DNA from: Thalassiosira profunda
Lineage: Eukaryota; Bacillariophyta; Thalassiosirophyceae; Thalassiosirales; Thalassiosiraceae
Direction: 5' to 3'
Length of the DNA: 10,541 bases
NCBI GenBank assembly: GCA_036939355.1
Contig: JALLAP010000750.1
Span: 1 to 10,541, forward strand
Position 1 is the first letter of the stretch; each line of letters starts with the position of its first letter. A program made the translations under genes and the position numbers. The notes beneath the pieces were generated by a model. It saw only the letters and a program-made list of their open reading frames with translations, had not been told where the DNA came from and made no database searches. Of the stretch, positions 1 to 7,521 are shown piece by piece.

Positions 1-861
1 ATCGATTGCCAGCTGAGCAACACGCACTCCTCCCTGCAGCTTTCTTTGCTCGGTGCTGCCGTGCAACTGGCGGGGGTGGTGGTGGTCGTCCTGTTCGTGC
101 CCAGAAAATGAATGCAGATCGAGGTGCTTGCGCAGATGCCGATGGCCTTCGTCCTTATCAGCCTCCGCCTCCTCCTCGAGCGAGCGCCGCTCCAACGAAT
201 TCTCATCCAAGGACATCGCGCCGCACATCTTCTCAGGGGTTGGTTCGACATCCTCAGAGTGATAAACGACGTGATCTCCTTTGAGTCCGTCGACGGCGGG
301 CTCGACGACCACCGTCTGTCCATCCGGCATGAAGATCTCCATCAACACGCCCGCGGCCGTGATCGATGCGGCGACGGCACTGCCCTCCACTCCCGTGACT
401 CTGCCGCGGTACGTATTCGCCTCGCCCAGAGTCGACTCCGCCAACTCGCCATCGTCGCCCTGCACCAAAACCTTAAAGCCCTTGCCGCGCACGCTGTGCG
501 GCTCGAGCGCGACGTCCAGTTCTTCGTCGCCGTCGACGATTTTCATGCGGCAGGGCGAGGACGAGTGCGGATTCTTGCATGGCAATTTCTCGACGTTGAT
601 GTTGTTGATGCCAGCGCGGAGCAGGCCCTTGCCCTTGAGGACCGCTGGCGGCGCCGCGCGGTCCTGGGGGTGGAAGAGGTTGGGCGGCCGGCCTTTGGCA
701 TGCGCGCCGACGATCTGGACGAGGAAGCCGAAGAGAGAATGAGGAGGATACCGCGTCATTTGCAAATCCATGCAAACAATATTTATGTGCATAAGATGTG
801 TGCTCACCCCATTCGGATCAACGCCGACCGCGGCGACCAAAGCGATCAAGTTTGCCTTCAT
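1..861 (-). CDS. ADAM-like secreted metalloprotease, copy 1 (N-terminal part; 3' end outside window)
   Basis: Partial gene read on the minus strand: exon 1 at 861-808 (18 codons) and exon 2 from 714 down to the window edge (238 codons, fully open), 256 residues in total. The model is chosen because the encoded protein aligns along its length with the complete paralogue at 3839-1708. Residues 1-17 are a short hydrophobic signal-like stretch (MKANLIALVAAVG). About residues 19-175 form the pro-region, sharing blocks such as VLKGKGLLRAG, NNIN.EKL, LEPHS, VAASITA.GV and GDHVVYH.EDV with the paralogue. Cys182 sits in PEKMCGAM, which resembles the ADAM cysteine-switch motif that caps the catalytic zinc. 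Residues 209-236 are His-rich, including HHH at 229-231. The window ends where the protease domain should begin. An ADAM/M12-type family is inferred from the paralogue, since the active site is not visible here. Possible alternative start at 759 inside intron 1. Confidence 0.8.
   Translation of the reverse strand, partial: MKANLIALVAAVGVDPNGVSTHLMHINIVCMDLQMTRYPPHSLFGFLVQIVGAHAKGRPPNLFHPQDRAAPPAVLKGKGLLRAGINNINVEKLPCKNPHSSSPCRMKIVDGDEELDVALEPHSVRGKGFKVLVQGDDGELAESTLGEANTYRGRVTGVEGSAVAASITAAGVLMEIFMPDGQTVVVEPAVDGLKGDHVVYHSEDVEPTPEKMCGAMSLDENSLERRSLEEEAEADKDEGHRHLRKHLDLHSFSGHEQDDHHHPRQLHGSTEQRKLQGGVRVAQLAID
715..807 (-). other. Intron 1 of metalloprotease copy 1 (93 nt)
   Basis: On the minus strand the donor is GGG|GTGAGC (exon ends at 808) and the acceptor is CTCGTCCAG|ATC (exon resumes at 714). 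It is phase 0. The position and phase match intron 1 of the paralogue, and the first ~25 nt of both introns are nearly identical. The acceptor is preceded by a pyrimidine-rich tract. Confidence 0.8.
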
Positions 862-1707
862 GCTTCACCTGCGCTGCTTATGGGCGCCGCTCGTCCGCTT
901 CTCACAACGGCATCTTGGCTCCTTATGTAGCTTCGAGTGGTTGTGGGTTGTGGGCGGGAAGCAGCGCTCGAAAAGCCGGTCCAACTTTTTGGCTGATTGC
1001 GTAGAAATACGGAGGAATCAGTACATTTTGAAGCCAAAACGCCTCTCTCCTGCCTCTCAACCGCCCTACCGCCTCGCCGGCGGGCAAGCAGCACTCCCCC
1101 CCGGCTGAAGCGGCCCCTCTCTCATCGAAGACTGCATGCCGCGTGTGGCGGAGGCCACTTCGGCATTCGTGGCACGTTCGCCGCGTCCGTGCGTCGGTCG
1201 TGTCTACGATTGCAGGGTTAGTGTCTCGAGCTGTGCGCAGCCCGGCTCCGCGCCACCTCGGATTGGACAGCATTTTTTGCAAGTGAGCTTCTCCGAAGCG
1301 TCCCCGGTCACCGACTCTAGCAGTGTAGTCGGGCACTGGGGATACGGGCTGGCGTACGCTGCAGGGCGGAGTGCAACGCTCTAGAGCGGATCGCGCTTTC
1401 CTGGCGATGAGAGTGGCAGTCCTAATACATTGCCCGAGAGATGCACGTTTCCCTTATACTCTGCGATGCGACGATGCCGAACTCCGACTCTGCTAGCAAG
1501 CGGCAAATTGAATCGGAGGGGTGAGGCGCGGGAGGAAAAGTCTTGGACCTACGGGCTCATCAACCTACAACCTTCATATGCAGTTGTTTTGCAAAGATGC
1601 ATTCTCACTATTGCTTGTTTAAGTTAGATGGCAACCCGTGTCTTGTGTTTTGCTTTATCCTAATGCTTTGACAACATATCTTTTGTGAATAGTGGATGCC
1701 TAGCCAG
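862..1707. other. Intergenic region between the two metalloprotease copies (846 bp)
   Basis: This holds the upstream region of copy 1 (right of 861) and the 3' flank of copy 2 (left of 1708). No protein-like open frame is convincing on either strand: the ones present are arginine-rich and compositionally odd. I see no tRNA, rRNA or repeat array. One small item is a three-codon upstream ORF on the minus strand at 913-902 (ATG CCG TTG TGA), 41 nt before the copy 1 start codon. The region may contain untranslated exons that cannot be seen from sequence alone. Confidence 0.6.
902..913 (-). promoter_or_regulatory. Possible upstream ORF in the 5' leader of metalloprotease copy 1
   Basis: ATG CCG TTG TGA on the minus strand, ending 41 nt before the start codon at 861. 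If the transcript begins upstream of 913 this ORF would be met first by scanning ribosomes and could lower translation. Short ORFs arise often by chance, and the transcript start is unknown. Confidence 0.25.
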
Positions 1708-3839
1708 CTACGAACAGACTCCTTGGTCCCATGTGCATCCAGCTTCCCTACAGGCCCCTCCTCCGACGCACACGGCACAATTCGCAGCTGAGCAAGCTGA
1801 GACTGGACATCCAGTGCACCCGCTCGTGTCGAAATCGCTGCAGCCGCTGACACACGCGAGGTTGCCGTCGGAGCATCCATAATCCGCACACGTCTGGCCA
1901 CCAAGATCAGTCCCGTCACAGGCCTCGCCGGTGTCGACGACATTGTTACCACAAGAAGCACAGTCGACAGCGCAATTCACGAGATCTTCATCTCCTTCGC
2001 ATGTGCCATCTCCACAGCAGTATTCTGCTCTGCTAGTGACAGGGGTATCAAGGCATTCGTACGGGGCCTCCCTGCACCCCGAATTTGAACAGCCGTCGCC
2101 ATCTCCACAGCAAAAACGATCGCTAGGAGAACCATTCTGCTTCCCATTGCAATCATCGGGGCAGCTCACGCAGTCTTCACCATCGCCCGCTTCGCACTCG
2201 CCATTTCCGCATACCGCAAAAACGCAGTCATCGGGACACGTAATGCAATCTTCGACCGGGTCGCAGATTCCGTTGCCACAAGTGCCACATTCATAATTCC
2301 GCTCGCACGCTAGCCCAACGCCGCAATGTGAGTCGTTGGTGCACTCCACGTCTTCCAGACATCCAGGCGCGTAATCAGGGACCCAATCGCGACGATGTGT
2401 GATGGTAGGAATGGTGTAGTTCGGATGAAACTGGGTGGCGCCTGAGGTTGTGCCCGCCATTGTATGGTCGGGGCAGTTGCAGTGATGTGCGCTCCAGGTG
2501 TGGCCAAGCTCATGCGCCGAGAGCATGGTCATGAAACTATCATTGCTAAGGTGCTTGACAACGCTGTATCCCCACCCATTAGTGGGCCCTGCGTTGAAGG
2601 AGTCGCAGATGGCAGAGCGCCAGGCACATCCGCCCGCGCCGCCCAGGTTTTTGGTGGTGAAGAGCCTTTTTGAGCAAAAGTGGTATTATGAGTTAGAACA
2701 AAAGGAATCCTAAGTAAATGTGTACCAATGCACGGATACTGCAAAACTCACTGGGCCGCACTACGCTCGATATCGTGGTGGTTGCCGTTCCAGTGATCCT
2801 TCATTTGCTTCATTAGATCGGAGCAAACATTGGGAGAGCCATACGGGTCGTTCGATGTTGTCCGGACGATGATTCTGGTGATTTCGTGGGTGATGCCCAC
2901 GTCTCGTTCGTATCGTACATTCATGGCATTGAAGATATATTCGATTCGATCCTGGGCAGCGTTGACATCGCTTCCGAGAGCCACATAGTATTCATAGTCA
3001 GCATCAGCAGCAAGTTCGGCCCTTTTGGGCCCGTCATGCAGGCCGGAGTGGTCCAACTTCCTCTCGGCGGTCTCATGCTTGGGATCCTCGTGCAAGTGGC
3101 GGAGATGATTGTGGTGATGATCTCCGAATTCGTGCTCGTCGGAGGGCACATCCTCCACAACACATGATGCTTCGTCGGAGGACATCACGTCCTCAGTGTG
3201 ATACACAACGTGATCTCCCTCGACTTCGGCATCGGTTGCGTCGACGGGCTCGACGAATAAGTCATCGCCATCAGGCTTGAGGATCTGCATCGAGACGCCC
3301 GAGGCCGTGATCGATGCGGCGACCGCGGTATCTGGATATCCAATGACTTTGCCGCGGAAGATATTCTCGGGACCGGGAGGCATGTTGACCAGCTTGCCAT
3401 CTTCGACCTGGGCGAGGAGACGGTAGCCCAGAGCCCGAATGCTGTGCGGTTCGAGCTCGACGTCGATGTTCGCCCCTTGGTCGACGATGCTGATGCGGCA
3501 GCTTGACCGGGGATTGCATTGCAATTTCTCGGCGTTGATGTTGTTGACGCCGGCCCGGAGCAGTCCCTTGCCCTTGAGGACCGTGGACGATGCCGGGCGG
3601 TCCTCGGGGAGGAAGAGGTTGCTGTTGCCGTGGGCGCTCGTGCCGGCGATCTAAACGACGATATCACGATGAGAACCATATGCAAATCGTCCGCATCAAT
3701 CAACATATTAGGATGATGTGCATAAGATATGTGCGCTCACCCCGTTCAGATCGACGCCGCGTCCAACTGCGGCGATCAAGTTGAATGCAGCGAATGAGGT
3801 CTTCACGTTGTGGTTCAATTTCGTCCTCATCCTCTTCAT
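1708..3839 (-). CDS. ADAM-like secreted zinc metalloprotease, copy 2 (complete, three exons)
   Basis: Exons 3839-3741, 3650-2752 and 2665-1708 on the minus strand join in frame to 651 residues. Order of parts: signal-like hydrophobic stretch (about 13-26), pro-region (34 to ~195), one cysteine (C196) where a cysteine switch is expected, His-rich linker (206-225), zincin catalytic domain (about 245-425), then a Cys-rich tail to the end. The active site HELGHTWSAHHC starts at residue 384 (codons from 2514): zinc ligands H384, H388 and H394, catalytic E385, and a likely Met-turn at M402. Ser391 replaces the usual glycine of HExxHxxGxxH. The tail has repeats such as CGNG.C....EDC..CPDDC and a CDGTDLGGQTC unit that resemble Cys-rich repeats of myxobacterial secreted proteins. 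It probably acts outside the cell as a metzincin peptidase; substrate unknown. An upstream in-frame ATG at 3878 would add 13 residues and cannot be excluded. The next gene upstream on this strand is the ion channel, 305 bp away. Confidence 0.85.
2666..2751 (-). other. Intron 2 of metalloprotease copy 2 (86 nt)
   Basis: Donor GCCCA|GTGAGT and acceptor TCAAAAAG|GCTC on the minus strand. The split codon CA|G restores the frame from SAAQ to LFTTKNLGG. A branch-point-like CTAAC lies about 20 nt before the acceptor. The acceptor is purine-rich, so its exact position is less certain than the donor, but it is the only nearby AG that keeps the frame into the catalytic domain while avoiding the in-frame TAA just upstream. 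Confidence 0.75.
3651..3740 (-). other. Intron 1 of metalloprotease copy 2 (90 nt)
   Basis: Donor GGG|GTGAGC (exon ends at 3741) and acceptor GTCGTTTAG|ATC (exon resumes at 3650), phase 0, same site as in copy 1. Without splicing, the TAG at the acceptor would stop the frame just before the conserved pro-region, so the intron is required. Confidence 0.85.
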
Positions 3840-4144
3840 GAGAAGCACGGCGGCCAAAAGTGACGGCTTGGGGGCCATGAGAAGCTGCGCGGCGCGGGAA
3901 GCAGCGCGGGGGCTTTGACGCGCGTTTTGAGACACAACGAGAAACTACCGTACGATATGGTAGGTAACCCGAGAAGAGCCATCTTCTTCTGACGACTTCT
4001 GCTCGATCCTCCGGACAAGACATGGGGGGTGCTGACAAAAGTCTCAGGAAAGCTGACTATCAACTGATCGAGTCTCTGGGTTGCAGCTTTACATAACACC
4101 CTAGATACATTCAGCCATCAATCATCAACCGCGTCGTCTTATCG
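3840..4144. other. Intergenic region between ion channel and metalloprotease copy 2 (305 bp)
   Basis: This contains the 3' flank of the channel gene and the upstream region of metalloprotease copy 2, both minus strand. A short inverted repeat (CTACC/GGTAG arms, 3945-3949 and 3959-3963, 9-nt spacer) is the only structure noted, and it is weak. The segment 3878-3840 could be coding if the protease starts at the upstream ATG. No independent gene is evident. Confidence 0.6.
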
Positions 4145-5730
4145 CTACACGAGCACCTTTGCATAATTTTCGTGTATGCTCGGCATCGGGCCGTCGATTC
4201 GTTCGAGTCGCTGCCGCGCCCTCCGTTTCGATCCGTAGTATCTCCAAACAGTTAACACATTGTGCGCCACCGCCAAGATGCCCGTGAACCAATCCAAATG
4301 CTTGGTCACCCTCGACGGTACCCCGAAATCCACGTTCAAAACGTACACAAACATGGCCTCCAACACGAGGCCCATCAGCACCACAAAGTACTCGTTGAGC
4401 AAGCGTTGTATCCGGATTTCGTAGCCGACGCTGGGAAGGTGCCCGTCCAGAGTCATGCGCATGCCCATGGCGACGAATGCAATGTTTAGCGTGATCAAGG
4501 CCCGGTAGAAGAATTCGCTGTCCTTGAAGGTCAATACCGACACGGCCACGATGTTCATCAGCGCCAACAAAGGGACGATGTTGTGGTCATAGTAGCCGCT
4601 CTCCCGGAGAACGTTCAGCGACACCTTCAGGCACTCCTCGCGAGACTTTTCGGCGTGGCTGTCGAACGCTCCGTGATCGAGGGGGCAGAACTGAAAGTCC
4701 AATCCGCGGTCCTTGTTGAACGAAAAGCCTGGCAGCCGCGCCTGGTCCACGATGAGGCCGTACGGGACGCGGGTGCAGCTCTGCGCGTCGTCCTTCGTCG
4801 CCAGCGCCAGCTTCCAGAGCCGCCGATCCCACTGCTTCCCCTTGCTCCGATGCGAGAGTATGCCTAATTTGAGGGACAGATCGTGCGCATCGTGCGGGAA
4901 TTGGTCCACCCGTAAATCCTCCTGGATCAACGTCGCGCGGTACATGCAACTCCATCGCATCAACCGGGTCGATTCCCGCAGCATGTCCACCTCCGCATTC
5001 CCGATGGTCTCGAACGTCGAGCAGTTCAGTATGGCCAGCGGCGGGACGTCGATGACTCGCTGCGGCACGTCCTTCAGCTCCTGCAGAAAGGCTTTGTTGC
5101 GGCTGTGCATTTTCCACACGTTTACGGATCCGGCCGAGGTCATGGAGCAGGCGTCGTCGTAGCACAGGTACTCCCCGTTGGCGTCCTGTTCCGTGATGTC
5201 GTTCCAAAATAGTGTAACACGGAACGTCATCGGCACCGAAGCTGTAACGACATCTGCATATCATATGAATGGAAATTAGATGTGTGTGAATTGCAATGAG
5301 ATGCATTAATCCCCGCGCTCTCAATAAGATAGCACTCACCCAACACGCCAATGTTCCACACGATCACCTGAAATCGAATCGTCTGCGCGTCCCTCGGATA
5401 CTGATTGTTGTCCAGCGACGACGACGCCCCGTAATCGCTCTCCCTCCGATTTGACCCACTGAGTAGCGGCCGCCGCGAGGCAAATTCGATGGAATTGACC
5501 GACGACGTTCGGTGGAGGCTGACCGCGCTCAAATTGGACGAGCTGAGGTTGCTCCCCTTGCTCGACCGGCTGCGCATCATGCCCGGCGCGGGAGGGCTCG
5601 GGGACGAGACGCCCCCGCCATCTCTGTTGCTATTTTTGCCGCCGCCGCCATTGGATTGCAGCTTGGCGAGGTTCTGGTGGATGGAGAGCTGGCGCTCGAG
5701 GAAGTAGGTTTGTGCTTGGATGGAGCCCAT
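4145..5730 (-). CDS. Pentameric ligand-gated ion channel-like protein (Cys-less, prokaryote-like type)
   Basis: Two exons, 5730-5340 and 5241-4145, join through a split GCT codon to 495 residues. Residues 1-110 are polar, with Gly-, Ser- and Arg-rich runs, probably disordered, and no signal peptide is visible. Residues ~116-345 fit the ligand-binding beta-sandwich: TIRFQVIVWNIGVL then FRVTLFWND match early strands, and FPHD at 245-248 matches the FPFD of the conserved loop. The two loop cysteines are replaced (Glu and Leu by my alignment), as in bacterial channels. Four hydrophobic spans follow at about 348-369 (M1), 375-394 (M2), 413-434 (M3) and 445-466 (M4). The LPSVGY motif at 399-404, between M2 and M3, is typical of the family. 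Role inferred: a ligand- or proton-gated channel in a membrane; ligand and ion unknown. Its start is the first ATG after the divergent promoter region. The family assignment is by motif and topology only. Confidence 0.8.
5242..5339 (-). other. Intron of the ion channel gene (98 nt)
   Basis: Donor GTGTTGG|GTGAGT (exon ends at 5340) and acceptor CGTTACAG|CTTCGG (exon resumes at 5241). The split codon G|CT gives alanine. It joins two halves of the predicted ligand-binding domain, which otherwise would each be incomplete. Confidence 0.85.
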
Positions 5731-5767
5731 CGTGCGCGAGCTGTGTGGGATGCACTTGATTGGTATG

Positions 5768-5797
5768 TGCACCGATTGCAAATTTGCAATGCACCGA
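5768..5797. promoter_or_regulatory. 16-bp perfect palindrome inside an 8-bp direct repeat
   Basis: ATTGCAAATTTGCAAT (5775-5790) is its own reverse complement. The octamer TGCACCGA occurs at 5768-5775 and again at 5790-5797, overlapping the ends of the palindrome. It lies 45-60 bp before the channel start codon. A dimeric DNA-binding protein, for example a bZIP, is a reasonable guess; no factor can be named from sequence. Confidence 0.45.
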
Positions 5798-5964
5798 CGC
5801 TATCTAGCATTTGCCGGGCCCACCGCCGTTTTGCGGCGAAGACGCCGGCGCGCCAATCTGCTGTTGTTGCGGAGGGGCGGGGGCGGCGCAGGGCGCAGTA
5901 TCTACTCTAGGGCGGCGCGGGAAGACTGTTGTTCCGGAAGTTGCGGCGGAAGCGGTTACCTACA

Positions 5965-5985
5965 TACGACGGTTTGTACGTCGTA
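5965..5985. repeat. Small inverted repeat upstream of LRR gene 1
   Basis: TACGACG (5965-5971) and CGTCGTA (5979-5985) form perfect 7-bp arms around a 7-nt spacer. The right arm includes TACGTCG, close to a cAMP-response-element core. It could be a binding site or a leader hairpin; chance occurrence is possible. Confidence 0.3.
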
Positions 5986-6175
5986 ACTCCGCCACTTCCC
6001 CCGCTCCCCAGCCAATAACCCCCAACAAAGCAAGGGGCGCCGCCTCCTCCTCCTCTCCGTGTGCGGCCGCTCGCTGGCCCCATCTGTCGGGCTGGCGGTA
6101 GGCCCTGAAGTGCGCGACGGCGGTGCGGCGGCGGACCAAGCGCCGGAAAATTGGTCTCTTGTTCATCGATTCACG

Positions 6176-7519
6176 ATGGAGGAGGAGTGGACCGGATACG
6201 AAGGTGGCGAGGTGCAGGAACGGCACTGGAATGCCAGCCGGATACGTGTGGCGTCCGACGTCGCTGCAATACCAGAAGAGGCCTTCTTGGGGTGTCAAGA
6301 TTTGATGGCGGTGGATCTGAGCAACGTGGCAACCATCTCTGATCGTGCATTCGGTGGTTGCAATTCGCTGGAACGCGTAATTTGGACCACCGCCCCTGCA
6401 GTTGAGATTGCCGAGTGTGCATTTGCGCGCTGCGATAGATTGGGGGAGATCGATCTCAACAATGTGACAACCATCTCGACGGATGCGTTCCGTGGTTGCT
6501 ATTCGCTGAAGCGCGTGACCATCCCGGCATCTGTCGTCGAAGTGGAAGAGTCTGCATTTGAAGATTGCAGGAGTTTGGCAAAGTTGGAATTTGGTGAAGG
6601 GGTCCAACGCATTGGAACGGAGGCATTCCGCGGTTGCAGCGCTTTGGTTCGGATCTCTATTCCAGCATCTGTCACCGATATTGGAGAACTCGCATTTTCA
6701 GATTGCAACAGTTTGTCAGAGGCGGAGCTAAATGAGGGATTGCAGTGTATCGGAACAAATGCATTCCGAGATTGCAAATCGCTGGCTGGGATCATCATCC
6801 CCTCGACAACGTTGCAGGTCAAAAGCTATGCATTTTTCAATTGCAGCAGTTTGGAAGACGTGCGGCTGAAGGAGGGGCTTCAGACGATTGGGTGGAGAAC
6901 GTTCAAGAGTTGCCGCACGTTGGAGCGCATTACTATCCCTTCCTCTGTCAAATCGATCGGCAGCAATGCATTTGGGGAGTGTCGCAACCTCGCAGAGTTG
7001 ACTCTGCGTGAGGGGCTTCACGATATTGGTTCTGAAGCATTCGACGGCTGCCCTTTGCAACACATCAACATTCCTCCCGTGGCCTTGGTGGTTGACATCG
7101 AGCGTTCCAGCTGCCAGTTGATGAGATCAACAATGCCTCCTACTGACAGGAAGACTCTTGTGATATCCAAGTGGACGCAGTACAGGACCCCACACCAGAT
7201 CGAACAGGCCGAAACAAAAGTGAACGAAATCCTCAACCGGCCTCGGCAGACAGAGGAAGAGAAGATTGAATCCATCCGCAGCTGGTTCGCCTACTACGAC
7301 CTGTTGGACGTGACGACGATGCTCGAGCTTGCAATTTGGAGATGCAACATGGATAGCAATGATCAGGCCGCGGCGGGGGGAATCCTGGCGTCGGTCGCGT
7401 CCTATATCTTTCGTGGCGCAAAAAGGCAGCGATTGGATGTTGAAGCTCGGCAAAGGAAACGCAGAGGTTGCGGCAACGACATGAATATTATCATCCCGGG
7501 AGTCTTGGTATATTTGTGA
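6176..7519 (+). CDS. BspA-type leucine-rich-repeat protein 1
   Basis: Single open frame of 447 residues from the first in-frame ATG; the N-terminus (MEEEWTGYEGG) matches the paralogue at 10205-8901. Residues ~30-305 hold 12 LRR_5/BspA-type repeats of 22-24 residues, each carrying an AF..C core (first at 36-40, last at 288-292; one is TFKSC) and often an IP.SV strand. Such repeats form a solenoid usually used for protein binding. After the repeats come a shared block (LVISKW.QYR.P, E.KVNEIL, ~328-353) and a terminal tail with TMLELAIWRCNM and CGNDMN.IIP. Compared with the paralogue there is an in-frame insertion of 23 residues at 398-420. No signal peptide or membrane span is seen, so the protein is probably intracellular. 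The binding partner is unknown. Confidence 0.85.
   Translation: MEEEWTGYEGGEVQERHWNASRIRVASDVAAIPEEAFLGCQDLMAVDLSNVATISDRAFGGCNSLERVIWTTAPAVEIAECAFARCDRLGEIDLNNVTTISTDAFRGCYSLKRVTIPASVVEVEESAFEDCRSLAKLEFGEGVQRIGTEAFRGCSALVRISIPASVTDIGELAFSDCNSLSEAELNEGLQCIGTNAFRDCKSLAGIIIPSTTLQVKSYAFFNCSSLEDVRLKEGLQTIGWRTFKSCRTLERITIPSSVKSIGSNAFGECRNLAELTLREGLHDIGSEAFDGCPLQHINIPPVALVVDIERSSCQLMRSTMPPTDRKTLVISKWTQYRTPHQIEQAETKVNEILNRPRQTEEEKIESIRSWFAYYDLLDVTTMLELAIWRCNMDSNDQAAAGGILASVASYIFRGAKRQRLDVEARQRKRRGCGNDMNIIIPGVLVYL
7367..7435 (+). other. 69-nt in-frame insertion in LRR gene 1
   Basis: Codons 398-420 interrupt the tail between NDQ and DVEAR, where both LRR gene 2 and the adjacent tail relic run directly from NEQ to DAEAR. 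The stretch is rich in Ala, Gly and basic residues. It does not have GT...AG borders, so it does not look like an unspliced intron. Confidence 0.7.
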
Positions 7520-7521
7520 GT

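Larger units (their letters stand above)
5731..6175. promoter_or_regulatory. Divergent promoter region between ion channel (-) and LRR gene 1 (+) (445 bp)
   Basis: The region separates two divergently read genes and must hold at least the leader sequences of both. It is GC-rich in the middle (about 5820-5950). It contains a palindrome with flanking direct repeats near the channel gene and a small hairpin closer to the LRR gene, listed separately. The frame of LRR gene 1 stays open leftwards to about 6059 but has no in-frame ATG before 6176, so that part is treated as leader. Confidence 0.6.

Noticed and set aside
473..775. Minus-strand open frame overlapping exon 2 of copy 1 in another frame
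   Set aside because: Arg/Pro-rich translation typical of a shifted frame in GC-rich coding sequence; the conserved frame is the one described.
112..930. Long plus-strand open frame (272 codons) across copy 1 of the protease
   Set aside because: It lies antisense to the conserved pro-region exon and crosses the intron. The minus-strand protein is shared with the paralogue, while this one shows no family features.
923..1336. Minus-strand open frame of 137 codons in the intergenic region
   Set aside because: Composition is Arg-rich with no recognisable motif and no paralogue match. It may overlap the leader of copy 1.
862..1707. Possible tRNA, rRNA or mobile element in the largest intergenic stretch
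   Set aside because: No tRNA T-loop pattern, no rRNA-like block, no terminal repeats or transposase-like frame found by eye.
1708..2400. Cys-rich tail of the protease as a disintegrin domain
   Set aside because: The spacing CGNG.C....EDC..CPDDC differs from disintegrin cysteine spacing and no disintegrin loop is evident; bacterial-type repeats fit better.
3945..3963. Inverted repeat CTACC...GGTAG as a possible 3'-end signal of the channel gene
   Set aside because: Only 5-bp arms, far from the stop codon, and hairpin terminators are not used by eukaryotic mRNA genes.
4587..5351. Minus-strand 254-codon frame overlapping the ion channel gene
   Set aside because: It shadows exon 2 of the channel in another frame and reads through the intron; the spliced channel model explains the region.
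6059..6175. Extension of LRR gene 1 to a GTG at 6059
   Set aside because: Non-ATG start, no homology of the extra residues to the paralogue, and the N-termini of both LRR proteins line up at the ATG used.
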